The notes below the pieces were generated by a model, which was not told where the DNA came from, ran no database searches, and worked only from the letters and a program-made list of their open reading frames with translations. 64,000 nt of DNA from Pseudomonadota bacterium. Lineage in GTDB: Bacteria; Pseudomonadota; Gammaproteobacteria; Burkholderiales; Burkholderiaceae_B. Numbering within the stretch: position 1 is the stretch's first letter; the number at the start of each line of letters is the position of its first letter. The translations under genes were made by a program, and so were the position numbers. The DNA is taken from assembly GCA_023440825.1 (NCBI GenBank), contig JAEXRL010000030.1, positions 1-64,000 on the forward strand. The letters run 5' to 3'. This document shows, piece after piece, positions 24,039 to 32,512 of the stretch.

Positions 24039-24899
24039 ATGGATAAAGCCGCTTTGGGGCTAATGGGCTTGGTGATTGTCATCTGGAGCCTAAGTTGGGT
24101 GGCGATGAAGTATGTGGGTAACTATGTGGGGCCTATCGATATGGTCGCCATACGCTATGTCTTTGCCTTCGTCTTTCTGGCGCTTGTGCAGCGTAGCAGA
24201 GGGCAACGCCTGCGGCCCACCCCTTGGTTACTAAGTTTGGCAGTAGCGTTGTTTCAAAGTGTGGGTTTTCAGATTCTGGTGCAGTTTGCTTTGATGTATG
24301 GTGCCGCAGGGCGCACATCTGCATTGGCCTATACGATGCCTTTTTGGATTTTACTGTTTTCCTGGGTCATGTTGGATGAAAAACCTCAGGCCAAGCACTG
24401 GTGGGGAATGTCAGTGGCTATGGTCGGCTTATTTTTGATTCTGGAACCCTGGAAAGGTTTGGGTGGTATGTTTGGTTCGGCCTTGGCCGTATTAGGGGGT
24501 GTTTTCTGGGGGTTCGGAGCGACCTGTTCGCGTCTATTGTTTCAGCGCCACCGTGTTGATTTGCTTAATGCCACAGTGTGGCAGTGCTTCTTAGGCATGC
24601 TGATTACTGTCCCGCTTAGTTTGCTTGTGCAGCAACAAACTATGGTGTTTAACTGGGAGGTCTTGCTTGGCTTACTCTATTTGGGGGCGATCGCTACAGG
24701 CGCGGGCTGGCTAGTGTGGATGGATGTGCTACGTCGAGTCAGGGCGAGCGTTGCGGGCATGTCGAGTCTGGGTGTTCCCGTATGTGCCGTGTTTTTTGCT
24801 TGGGTATTTCTTGATGAGATGCCTACGCAGTTCGAGTTTGCAGGAATTGCTCTGGTCATGGCGGGCTTGTTATTGATTAATCGCCCAAGCAAAGCTTAG
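24039..24899 (+). CDS. EamA-family (DMT) permease
   Basis: A 286-residue protein with ten hydrophobic helices in two EamA repeats (first VIVIWSLSWVAMKYVGNYVGP, second starting near LGGVFWGFGATCSRLLF). Such permeases export amino acids or other metabolites; substrate not predictable. ATG at 24039 gives the standard N-terminus close to the first helix. A TTG at 24027 has a better-spaced ribosome site (GGAG at 24018-24021) and may be the true start, adding four residues. A frame back to 23982 exists but is unlikely. It ends just before a 16-bp hairpin shared with the converging ETF-QO gene. Confidence 0.82.
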   Translation: MDKAALGLMGLVIVIWSLSWVAMKYVGNYVGPIDMVAIRYVFAFVFLALVQRSRGQRLRPTPWLLSLAVALFQSVGFQILVQFALMYGAAGRTSALAYTMPFWILLFSWVMLDEKPQAKHWWGMSVAMVGLFLILEPWKGLGGMFGSALAVLGGVFWGFGATCSRLLFQRHRVDLLNATVWQCFLGMLITVPLSLLVQQQTMVFNWEVLLGLLYLGAIATGAGWLVWMDVLRRVRASVAGMSSLGVPVCAVFFAWVFLDEMPTQFEFAGIALVMAGLLLINRPSKA

Positions 24900-24904
24900 G
24901 TAGA

Positions 24905-24939
24905 TACACATTGCCCGCCTAATAGGCGGGCAATGTGTA
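24905..24939. terminator. Long perfect hairpin between convergent genes
   Basis: Sixteen consecutive base pairs (24905-24920 with 24924-24939) around an AAT loop, GC-rich in the inner half. There is no T run on either side, so it may stop transcripts by another route or protect 3' ends from both strands. Confidence 0.7.
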
Positions 24940-24960
24940 CCGCAAGGCAGTGGATAAGCC

Positions 24961-26607
24961 TTACATACCGTTGTAAACGGGACCTTCGCCACCTTGAGGG
25001 GGCACCCAAACAATGTTTTGCGTTGGGTCTTTGATGTCACAGGTTTTACAGTGCACGCAGTTTTGTGCATTGATCTGTAATTGATCTTCGCCAGTTTCCG
25101 TTTTTATGAACTCGTACACGCCAGCCGGGCAATAACGGCTTTCCGGGCCTGCATATTTGGCCAGGTTAAGGGAGACGGGAACACTGGCATCCTTCAGAGT
25201 AAGATGGATGGGCTCGTCTTCTTCGTGATTCGTGTTAGAGATAAAAACGGAGCTGAGCCGATCAAAAGTGATTTTGCCGTCGGGCTTGGGATAGTCAATC
25301 CGTGCGCATTCTGCAGCAGGTTGCAAGCAAGCGTGATCAGGCTTGGTGTTGCGCAATGACCAGGGCATTTTTCCTGCAAACAAAGTTTGCTCTACAAAGG
25401 TCATGACTGTAGCGATGCTGCGTCCTTTTTTGAACCATTGCTTGAAGTTACGCGCTTTGCTCAGTTCGGCGTGCAGCCAGGATTGACGGAAGCTGTCTTC
25501 GTAGCTGCTGACTTCGTCGTGCTGACGTTCTTTGGATAACGCTTCAAACAGTGCTTCAGCGGCTAGGGCGCCCGACTTGATGGCGGCGTGGCTGCCTTTA
25601 ATACGGGTGGCATTAAGAAAGCCTGCTTCGCAGCCTACCAGCACACCACCGGGGAAACTTAATTTAGGCAGGGCCATCAGACCGCCCGCGGTGAGGGAAC
25701 GAGCGCCGTAAGCAAGACGTTTACCGCCCTCTAGGGTAGGACGTATGGCCGGGTGTGTTTTGTAACGTTGAAACTCTTCAAAGGGTGACAGCCATGGGTT
25801 TGCGTAATCCAAGCCCACCACCATGCCGATCGCAACAATATTATTGTCTAGGTGGTATAGAAAAGAGCCACCGTAGGTGTCTGAGTTAAGAGGCCAGCCG
25901 GCAGTATGTACGACTAGACCGGGACGCGATTGGGAGGGATCCACTTCCCACATTTCCTTGATACCAATACCGTAGCTTTGTGCATTACGATCGGCATCCA
26001 GTTTGAAGCGTTCAATCAGTTGACGTCCTAAATGGCCGCGTGACCCTTCAGCAAATACAGTGTAGCGAGCCAGTAATTGCATACCCGGTTGGTACTGGGC
26101 GGTGTGGGTGCCATCGCGTGCCACACCCATATCACCTGTTTGTACGCCAATGACTTGCCCGTCTTGGCCATACAGTATGTGCGCGGCAGCAAAGCCTGGG
26201 AAAATATCGATCTCCAGCGCTTCAGCTTGTTCGCCCAGCCACTGCACCACTTCACCGAGTCGGACAATATAGTTACCGTGGTTTTTAAAACAGGCTGGCA
26301 ACAGTGCGTTAGGGGTACGCTTAGAGGAGTTTTCACTTAGAAATAAAAACTGATCCTCGGCAACCTCTACGGTTAAAGGGGCCCCTTTTTCTTTCCAGTC
26401 CGGAATGAGTTCGCTTAATGCCTCAGGGTCCATGACTGCCCCGGACAAGATATGTGCACCCAGCTCGGCCCCTTTCTCCAGTACGCAAACGCTTAGCTCT
26501 TGTTCTTGTTCTTGAGCTAATTGTTTTAACCGAATTGCCGTCGCTAAGCCAGCTGGTCCGCCGCCTACGATGACGACGTCATATTCCATGGATTCATGAT
26601 CAGCCAT
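24961..26607 (-). CDS. etfD: Electron-transfer flavoprotein-ubiquinone oxidoreductase
   Basis: A 548-residue ETF-QO that passes electrons from ETF, reduced by acyl-CoA dehydrogenases, to the quinone pool. The FAD site is DVVIVGGGPAGLATAIRLK near the N-terminus. The quinone-binding and membrane-surface region is in the middle (GIGIKEMWEVDPSQSRPG). The C-terminal [4Fe-4S] domain has cysteines in SRYCPAGVYEF and NAQNCVHCKTCDIKDP, then the ending WVPPQGGEGPVYNGM. ATG at 26607 is preceded by AAAGGAGA at good spacing. A perfect 14-bp palindrome lies 49 bases upstream. Nearby CoA-transferase and thioesterase genes fit a fatty acid and ketone-body context. Confidence 0.96.
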   Translation of the reverse strand: MADHESMEYDVVIVGGGPAGLATAIRLKQLAQEQEQELSVCVLEKGAELGAHILSGAVMDPEALSELIPDWKEKGAPLTVEVAEDQFLFLSENSSKRTPNALLPACFKNHGNYIVRLGEVVQWLGEQAEALEIDIFPGFAAAHILYGQDGQVIGVQTGDMGVARDGTHTAQYQPGMQLLARYTVFAEGSRGHLGRQLIERFKLDADRNAQSYGIGIKEMWEVDPSQSRPGLVVHTAGWPLNSDTYGGSFLYHLDNNIVAIGMVVGLDYANPWLSPFEEFQRYKTHPAIRPTLEGGKRLAYGARSLTAGGLMALPKLSFPGGVLVGCEAGFLNATRIKGSHAAIKSGALAAEALFEALSKERQHDEVSSYEDSFRQSWLHAELSKARNFKQWFKKGRSIATVMTFVEQTLFAGKMPWSLRNTKPDHACLQPAAECARIDYPKPDGKITFDRLSSVFISNTNHEEDEPIHLTLKDASVPVSLNLAKYAGPESRYCPAGVYEFIKTETGEDQLQINAQNCVHCKTCDIKDPTQNIVWVPPQGGEGPVYNGM

Positions 26608-26655
26608 TAAACGCTGTCTCCTTTAAACTAAAGTAGTGATTGCTTCTATTTTAAT

Positions 26656-26669
26656 TGTGCATATGCACA
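26656..26669. promoter_or_regulatory. Perfect 14-bp palindrome TGTGCATATGCACA, candidate operator
   Basis: TGTGCAT/ATGCACA is a perfect palindrome in the 196-base gap between the divergent ETF-QO and thioesterase genes. Position and symmetry fit a dimeric repressor of acyl-CoA metabolism. The regulator is not in this window. Confidence 0.5.
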
Positions 26670-26803
26670 TAGTTGCAAGCATTGTATTGTAGTCTGTACG
26701 AAATAGGACTATTTAGCGTAATTAAGCTATATGGTTCATAGAGTGAACTACCTTGGCGATATTCGCGAAAGTAAAAATATTAATCTCAAAGGAGTGTGAG
26801 GCT

Positions 26804-27235
26804 ATGCAGCAGGCACCGCAAGTAAGCGAACCTGGATTACGTTTTGAGTCTTTGCAGGAGGTGCGTTGGGGGGATCAAGACGCGTTAAACCATGTTAACA
26901 ATACGGTGTATTTCCGTTATATCGAGGAAGCAAGGGTTCAGTTATTTACCCGTATGGGCATGACCTTGCCTTCTGAGCGCGCTGTGGTTTTGGCTCATAC
27001 CTCTTTGGATTTCTTGCGTCCTGTGTTGTATCCGGCGCGTGTACGTATTGTGATTGAGCTGGTGCGTATTGGTCGTAGCAGCCTAGAGCTGAATAACTAT
27101 GTTGTGCATGAAACAGACGATACGATTGTCTATGCGACTGGCCGTAATGTACTGGTGGCTACCGATCTGCAGGGAGCTTCGCGTCCCTGGGAGACGGAAG
27201 AAATTGAGTCTTTGCAGCAGGCCATGCAAGAATGA
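26804..27235 (+). CDS. Hotdog-fold acyl-CoA thioesterase (YbgC/4HBT-like)
   Basis: A 143-residue single-domain protein of the 4-hydroxybenzoyl-CoA thioesterase family. The active-site block is VRWGDQDALNHVNNTVYFRYIEEAR, where the aspartate after WG is the catalytic residue of this branch. Later TSLDFLRPVLYPARVRI and the GRSSLELNNYVV strand complete the fold. It likely hydrolyses an acyl-CoA. ATG at 26804 has AAGGAG at 26789-26794 as ribosome site. A frame from 26753 exists upstream but is not used. It is divergent from the ETF-QO gene. Confidence 0.85.
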   Translation: MQQAPQVSEPGLRFESLQEVRWGDQDALNHVNNTVYFRYIEEARVQLFTRMGMTLPSERAVVLAHTSLDFLRPVLYPARVRIVIELVRIGRSSLELNNYVVHETDDTIVYATGRNVLVATDLQGASRPWETEEIESLQQAMQE

Positions 27236-27356
27236 TGCAAAGCAACATAAAGATCACGTAGAATGAGGGCAGGAAACAATGAGTATACGTAGGTGGCTAA
27301 GTGAGCTGGCTTACAGGGTGCTCGTGATTGATAGTTAAATAATCCATGGAGATCAA

Positions 27357-28055
27357 ATGAATAAGGTTTATCCTAGTGCAGCTGAGGCGCTGGCGGGCGT
27401 CGTCGCTGATGGACAAACCATTGCCGTCGGAGGCTTTGGTTTATGTGGTATTCCCGAGGCGCTGATCGCAGCATTGCGCGATACTGGTGTACAGAATCTG
27501 ACTTGTATCAGTAATAATGCGGGAGTGGACGGTTTTGGCCTAGGGCAACTGCTAGAGACGCGCCAGATAAAAAAAATGATCGCCTCCTATGTAGGTGAAA
27601 ACAAAGAGTTTGAGCGTCAGTACTTAGCAGGTGAGCTGGAGCTGGAGTTCACGCCGCAAGGTACCTTGGCTGAAAAGCTACGTGCCGGTGGTGCAGGTAT
27701 ACCTGCTTTTTTCACCGCTACGGGTGTGGGCACTATCGTGGCCGATGGTAAGGAAGTCCGTGAGTTTGACGGTAAGCAGTATGTGATGGAGCGCTCGCTC
27801 GTATCGGATATTTCCTTAGTCAAAGCCCAGAAAGCCGACCAGAGTGGGAATCTAGTTTTTCATAAAACAGCGCGTAACTTCAACCCGAATGTGGCCATGG
27901 CTGGCAAGATCACGATTGTGGAAGTTGAAGAAATCGTGGCAACCGGTGAGCTTGATCCGGATCAGATCCATTTGCCTGGTATTTTTGTGCATCGCCTGGT
28001 GCTCAATAGCACGCCAGAAAAGCGTATCGAGCAACGTACTGTCCGTAACGGTTGA
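27357..28055 (+). CDS. scoA: 3-oxoacid CoA-transferase subunit A
   Basis: A 232-residue alpha subunit of a family I CoA-transferase, which moves CoA from succinyl-CoA to acetoacetate or another 3-oxoacid. It has the start IAVGGFGLCGIPEALIAALR (the GGFGxCGxP glycine loop), the SNNAGVDGFGLGQLL segment and the end NPNVAMAGKITIVEVEEIVATG. Subunit B follows after 10 bases. The context with ETF-QO and a thioesterase suggests ketone-body or polyhydroxybutyrate use. Confidence 0.93.
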   Translation: MNKVYPSAAEALAGVVADGQTIAVGGFGLCGIPEALIAALRDTGVQNLTCISNNAGVDGFGLGQLLETRQIKKMIASYVGENKEFERQYLAGELELEFTPQGTLAEKLRAGGAGIPAFFTATGVGTIVADGKEVREFDGKQYVMERSLVSDISLVKAQKADQSGNLVFHKTARNFNPNVAMAGKITIVEVEEIVATGELDPDQIHLPGIFVHRLVLNSTPEKRIEQRTVRNG

Positions 28056-28065
28056 GGAGTAAGAA

Positions 28066-28719
28066 ATGGCCTGGACTAGAGATCAAATGGCAGCACGTGC
28101 TGCACAAGAATTACAAGATGGTTTTTACGTTAACTTGGGCATAGGTATGCCTACTTTGGTGGCTAATCACGTGCCTGAGGGTATGGAGGTTTGGCTGCAA
28201 TCGGAAAATGGCCTGTTGGGGATTGGACCATTTCCGCGTGAAGACGAAGTGGATGCAGACCTGATTAATGCCGGTAAGCAAACGGTAACCACCTTGCCCG
28301 GTTCATCGTTTTTTTCCTCAGCGGACTCCTTCGCCATGATACGTGGCGGTAAAATCAATCTTGCGATACTCGGCGCCATGCAGGTTTCCGAAAAAGGTGA
28401 CTTGGCGAACTGGATGATTCCAGGAAAAATGGTCAAGGGCATGGGCGGTGCCATGGACTTGGTGGCAGGAGTAGGGCGTGTTGTGGTCTTGATGGACCAT
28501 GTGGCGCGTAAAAAAGACGGTACAGAAGATATTAAATTGCTGCCTGAGTGCAGCTTGCCCCTGACCGGCCTAGGTGTGGTTGATCTAATCATTACTGACT
28601 TGGGCGTGTTTGAGGTCAGCGACGCAGGATTGAAGTTAATCGAATTAGCCCCTGAGGTCACCGTGCAAGAGGTGCAAGCCAAAACCACGGCTAAGCTGGA
28701 CGTTAGCGCAGTCGCCTAA
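28066..28719 (+). CDS. scoB: 3-oxoacid CoA-transferase subunit B
   Basis: A 217-residue beta subunit. The catalytic glutamate that forms the acyl-CoA thioester lies in VWLQSENGLLGIGPFP (SENG motif). The start GFYVNLGIGMPTLVANHVPEG and the GGKINLAILGAMQVSEKGDLANW block are also diagnostic. GAGGAG lies just before its ATG, and the gene is 10 bases after scoA, so the two are one operon. A terminator follows. Confidence 0.94.
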   Translation: MAWTRDQMAARAAQELQDGFYVNLGIGMPTLVANHVPEGMEVWLQSENGLLGIGPFPREDEVDADLINAGKQTVTTLPGSSFFSSADSFAMIRGGKINLAILGAMQVSEKGDLANWMIPGKMVKGMGGAMDLVAGVGRVVVLMDHVARKKDGTEDIKLLPECSLPLTGLGVVDLIITDLGVFEVSDAGLKLIELAPEVTVQEVQAKTTAKLDVSAVA

Positions 28720-28741
28720 ATTCAAGGCAGCGTACTAGCAG

Positions 28742-28770
28742 AAAAAGCTTCAGCTAGGCTGAGGCTTTTT
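28742..28770 (+). terminator. Terminator after scoAB
   Basis: GCTTCAGC (28747-28754) pairs with GCTGAGGC (28758-28765) around TAG, with five T residues after it and a matching A run before. Confidence 0.88.
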
Positions 28771-28803
28771 CGTTTCTGCAATAACTATGTAAGGATCTTC
28801 ACA

Positions 28804-30591
28804 GTGAGTGCAACCCTAACTTCCCATCGTATTGCGGCTTTGCGCGAGCAAATGCAGTTTCAGTCACTGGATGCCAGCGTATGGTTGAGTGCTGATCCAC
28901 ATTTGTCGGAGTACTTGCCCGAACGCTGGCAACTGCGCGTGTGGTTAAGTGGTTTTACTGGTTCGGCCGGTAGTCTGGTCGTCACTCAGGATAGCGCCGC
29001 GCTGTGGACAGATAGCCGTTATTGGGAACAGGCTGAAAGTCAGCTACAGGGAACCGGTATCACGCTAATGCGGGCAGGTGCACCGGATGTACCCGAGCCC
29101 TCTGTGTGGTTACGTAAGCAGGTGCCAGCAGGCAGTCGTGTGGCTCTGGATGGGCGCATGCTGGCGATGCAGGCCTGGGAGCAGTGGCGCCAGGGTGAAA
29201 GTGAACTACAGTGGGTGATGGATGCGGATTTGATTAGTCCTATATGGGCAGATCGCCCTGGCGATCCGTTTAAAGCGGTATACGAGCATGTCCCGCCCCA
29301 TGCATGTCGTAATCGTGTGGATAATTTGTCGGCCTTGCGTGCCCAGATGAGTAAAGCGCAAGCTGACTGGCATTTGATCAGCTCCCTGGATGACATTGCT
29401 TTTTTGCTGAATTTACGTGGTAGCGATGTCAGTTATAACCCCGTGTTCTTGTCATTTTTGCTGGTGTCACAAGATCAGGCCCATTTGTTTGTGGCTCCAG
29501 GGCAAATATCGTCCGAGCTGACGCAAATTTTGTTGGCTACTGGGGTGGAGGTACAGGCCTACTCCGATTTGCCTGCTTTTTTGCAGGCATTGCCCGCGGG
29601 TTTGTCCATATTGCTGGACCCAGCACGTACAACCGTTGACAGCGCACGTAAGCTAAAGCATCTCAATGTGCTTGAGCAGTTAAATCCAAGTCAGCTTATG
29701 AAGGCGTGCAAAACGTCTGCTGAGTTAGACAATGTACGCGCAGTCATGGAGCAAGATGGCGCTGCACTTTGCGAGTTTTTTGCCTGGCTGGACGCTGTGC
29801 AGGGTCAGGTGCCCATTAGTGAGCTCACTATTGATGAACAGATTACGGCTGCGCGTGCGCGCCGCCCAGGATTTGTATCGCCCAGTTTTTCCACGATCGC
29901 CGCCTATCAGGCGCACGGTGCTATGCCGCATTATCAGGCCAGCCCCCAGTCTCATGCGCAGATCGTGGGAGATGGACTGCTGCTGATTGATTCGGGCGGG
30001 CAATATCTGGGAGGGACGACAGATATCACCCGTATGGTGCCTATAGGTAGTTTGTCGGCAGCACAAAAGCGTGACTGTACGGTGGTCTTGCAAGGCATGA
30101 TTGCCATGTCACAGGCTGTGTTTCCCATGGGGGTTTCGGGAGCGCATCTGGATGTGTTGGCACGTCAGCCTTTGTGGCGTCAGGGGCTGGATTACGGGCA
30201 TGGTACTGGGCACGGAGTGGGGTATTTCATGAATGTGCATGAAGGCCCTCAGTCTTTGTCCTGGCGCGCTCGTCCTAGCGCACACACCGTGTTGCGTCCC
30301 GGTATGATTACCTCCAATGAGCCAGGCTTGTATCGCCAAGGGCAGTGGGGGGTGCGGATTGAAAACTTGCTCGCATGCATACCCGGTCCAGAAACCGAGT
30401 TTGGCTCGTTCCTGCAATTTGAATCGCTCACCTTGTGTCCTATTGATACGCGTTGTATTGATGCATCATTATTACTTGCCACAGAACGTGACTGGTTAAA
30501 CCAATACCATGCTCAAGTACGGGAGCGTTTGCGCCCCTTGCTTGATGGCAAGGCGTTAGAATGGTTGTTGGAGCGCACTGCAGCCATATAA
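28804..30591 (+). CDS. M24 aminopeptidase P family protein
   Basis: A 595-residue three-domain Xaa-Pro aminopeptidase related to eukaryotic-type aminopeptidase P. Two creatinase-like N-terminal domains (to about residue 300) precede the pita-bread catalytic domain. Metal ligands are visible: two aspartates in LLIDSGGQYLGGTTDITR, a histidine in YGHGTGHGVGYFMNVHEGP, and glutamates in ITSNEPGLYR and VRIENL. It removes N-terminal residues ahead of proline in small peptides. The start is GTG at 28804, with AAGGA at 28791-28795. It is monocistronic. Confidence 0.92.
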   Translation: MSATLTSHRIAALREQMQFQSLDASVWLSADPHLSEYLPERWQLRVWLSGFTGSAGSLVVTQDSAALWTDSRYWEQAESQLQGTGITLMRAGAPDVPEPSVWLRKQVPAGSRVALDGRMLAMQAWEQWRQGESELQWVMDADLISPIWADRPGDPFKAVYEHVPPHACRNRVDNLSALRAQMSKAQADWHLISSLDDIAFLLNLRGSDVSYNPVFLSFLLVSQDQAHLFVAPGQISSELTQILLATGVEVQAYSDLPAFLQALPAGLSILLDPARTTVDSARKLKHLNVLEQLNPSQLMKACKTSAELDNVRAVMEQDGAALCEFFAWLDAVQGQVPISELTIDEQITAARARRPGFVSPSFSTIAAYQAHGAMPHYQASPQSHAQIVGDGLLLIDSGGQYLGGTTDITRMVPIGSLSAAQKRDCTVVLQGMIAMSQAVFPMGVSGAHLDVLARQPLWRQGLDYGHGTGHGVGYFMNVHEGPQSLSWRARPSAHTVLRPGMITSNEPGLYRQGQWGVRIENLLACIPGPETEFGSFLQFESLTLCPIDTRCIDASLLLATERDWLNQYHAQVRERLRPLLDGKALEWLLERTAAI

Positions 30592-30604
30592 AAAGTAGTG
30601 CAAT

Positions 30605-30633
30605 TTGACACGTTTTTCGTCAGATTTTATTTT
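30605..30633 (+). promoter_or_regulatory. Probable pyrG promoter
   Basis: TTGACA at 30605-30610 is a perfect -35. A 17-base spacer leads to TATTTT at 30628-30633. Transcripts would start near 30640 and carry an 85-base leader with two hairpins. Confidence 0.6.
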
Positions 30634-30642
30634 TATCTTCAG

Positions 30643-30716
30643 GCGGGAAGCTCCCACTACTGTGTGCTTCCCGCTATAATCCAAGTTTCCTGCTATCGCC
30701 TGTTAACCGTCAGGCG
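30643..30716 (+). promoter_or_regulatory. Two-hairpin leader of pyrG
   Basis: Hairpin 1: GCGGGAAGC (30643-30651) with GCTTCCCGC (30666-30674). Hairpin 2: CGCCTG (30697-30702) with CAGGCG (30711-30716), whose 3' arm contains the only AGG near the start codon at 30727. There is no T run, so control of translation is more likely than termination. Function unproven. Confidence 0.45.
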
Positions 30717-30726
30717 CGATTGAATA

Positions 30727-32376
30727 ATGACCACCAAATATATATTTGTCACAGGGGGAGTGGTCTCCTCTCTGGGTAAAGGTATTGCTGCAGCCTCACT
30801 GGCTGCTATTCTTGAGTCCCGCGGTTTGCGAGTGACCATGCTTAAACTGGATCCGTACATTAACGTCGATCCTGGAACCATGAGTCCTTTCCAGCACGGT
30901 GAAGTTTTTGTCACCGAGGATGGAGCCGAAACCGATCTTGATTTGGGCCACTACGAGCGTTTTATTTCTGCGCGCATGCGCAAAGTGAATAACTTCACGA
31001 CGGGCCAGATTTACGAATCAGTGCTGCGCAAAGAGCGCCGTGGCGATTACCTTGGAAAAACCGTACAGGTCATTCCCCATATTACTAACGAAATTCAAGA
31101 TTTCATCATGCGTGGTGCAAAAGCTGCCTATGATGGCGCTGCAGATGTGGCGATTGTTGAAATCGGGGGTACGGTGGGTGATATTGAGTCCTTGCCATTC
31201 CTAGAAGCCGCGCGTCAAATGAACCTGCGACTGGGACGTAATAATACGGCTTTTGTGCACCTGACATTGGTGCCTTTTATTGCTTCAGCTGGTGAGCTGA
31301 AAACCAAGCCTACCCAGCACTCCGTACAAAAGCTGCGCGAAATTGGTATACATCCTAACGCTTTGCTGTGTCGCGCAGATCGTCCTGTGCCCGATGACGA
31401 GCGTTCGAAAATTTCTTTGTTCTCGAACGTTCCGCTAGAGGCGGTTATTTCTGTTTGGGACGCGGACTCCATTTACAAAATTCCTGCTATGTTGCATCAG
31501 CAAGGACTGGATAATTTAGTTTGCGATGCCTTGGCCTTGTCCCCACCGCCTGCGGATCTGAGCATGTGGGAGCGTTTGGTCCATGCACAAGAAAATCCAC
31601 GCCATGAAGTACGCATAGGTATGGTGGGCAAATATGTGGATCTCACCGAGTCTTATAAGTCCTTAAGCGAAGCCTTGGTTCATGCGGGCATGCATACCGA
31701 AACGCGTATCCAGATCGAATATCTGGATTCTGAGGTGATAGAAAACGAAGGGGTCGGCTGCCTAGATGGTCTGGATGCTATTTTAGTGCCAGGTGGTTTT
31801 GGCAAGCGTGGCACAGAAGGCAAAATCCGAGCCATACAATATGCACGTGAGAACAATATTCCCTATTTAGGGATTTGTTTGGGCATGCAGTTGGCTGTGG
31901 TGGAGTTTGCGCGTCATGTTGCTAAACTTGTAGGCGCCAATAGCACCGAGTTCGATCCTTCTGCCGTACACCCTGTAGTGGCTCTGATTACCGAATGGGC
32001 TGATCGTGAGGGTAAGGTAGAGCACCGTGATTCGGGCTCCGACTTAGGGGGAACGATGCGTAAAGGGGCACAGCGTTGTCCTGTTAAACCCAATACGCGT
32101 GCTGCACAAATTTACGGCCCCGAGGTCAATGAACGTCACCGTCACCGCTTTGAGGTAAATAACTTATACGTGCCTCGTCTGGAAGAGGTGGGTATGGTGA
32201 TTAGTGCGCGTACGCCTACCGAGAACTTGCCTGAAATAATGGAGTTGCCTGATCACCCTTGGTTTATGGGCGTGCAGTTCCACCCAGAGTTCACCTCCAC
32301 TCCGCGTGATGGCCATCCTTTATTTATCAGTTACGTGAAAGCCGCTCTTGAAAGGCAAAAACGCACTGCCGGCTAA
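30727..32376 (+). CDS. pyrG: CTP synthase
   Basis: A 549-residue enzyme making CTP from UTP, ATP and glutamine. The N-terminal synthetase domain starts KYIFVTGGVVSSLGKGIAAASL with the P-loop, and the allosteric/UTP site includes DLDLGHYERF. The C-terminal class I glutamine amidotransferase domain has its nucleophile cysteine in YLGICLGMQLAVVEFARH and the His-Glu pair in GVQFHPEFTS. Length is normal. The ATG at 30727 lacks a clear ribosome site; the only AGG is inside a hairpin. kdsA follows 136 bases later. Confidence 0.97.
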   Translation: MTTKYIFVTGGVVSSLGKGIAAASLAAILESRGLRVTMLKLDPYINVDPGTMSPFQHGEVFVTEDGAETDLDLGHYERFISARMRKVNNFTTGQIYESVLRKERRGDYLGKTVQVIPHITNEIQDFIMRGAKAAYDGAADVAIVEIGGTVGDIESLPFLEAARQMNLRLGRNNTAFVHLTLVPFIASAGELKTKPTQHSVQKLREIGIHPNALLCRADRPVPDDERSKISLFSNVPLEAVISVWDADSIYKIPAMLHQQGLDNLVCDALALSPPPADLSMWERLVHAQENPRHEVRIGMVGKYVDLTESYKSLSEALVHAGMHTETRIQIEYLDSEVIENEGVGCLDGLDAILVPGGFGKRGTEGKIRAIQYARENNIPYLGICLGMQLAVVEFARHVAKLVGANSTEFDPSAVHPVVALITEWADREGKVEHRDSGSDLGGTMRKGAQRCPVKPNTRAAQIYGPEVNERHRHRFEVNNLYVPRLEEVGMVISARTPTENLPEIMELPDHPWFMGVQFHPEFTSTPRDGHPLFISYVKAALERQKRTAG

Positions 32377-32512
32377 GGGGCCATTCAGACAAGCTGTACT
32401 GTAGCGGCGACGGTAATGTGTGCTCGCCCTACAGTAAAAGGAAGAGCGGCGCAGGTCTGTACAGTGTGCTGTTCCGGATGATTAATAGCCTGATTTTTCT
32501 TGAGGTGTCATG

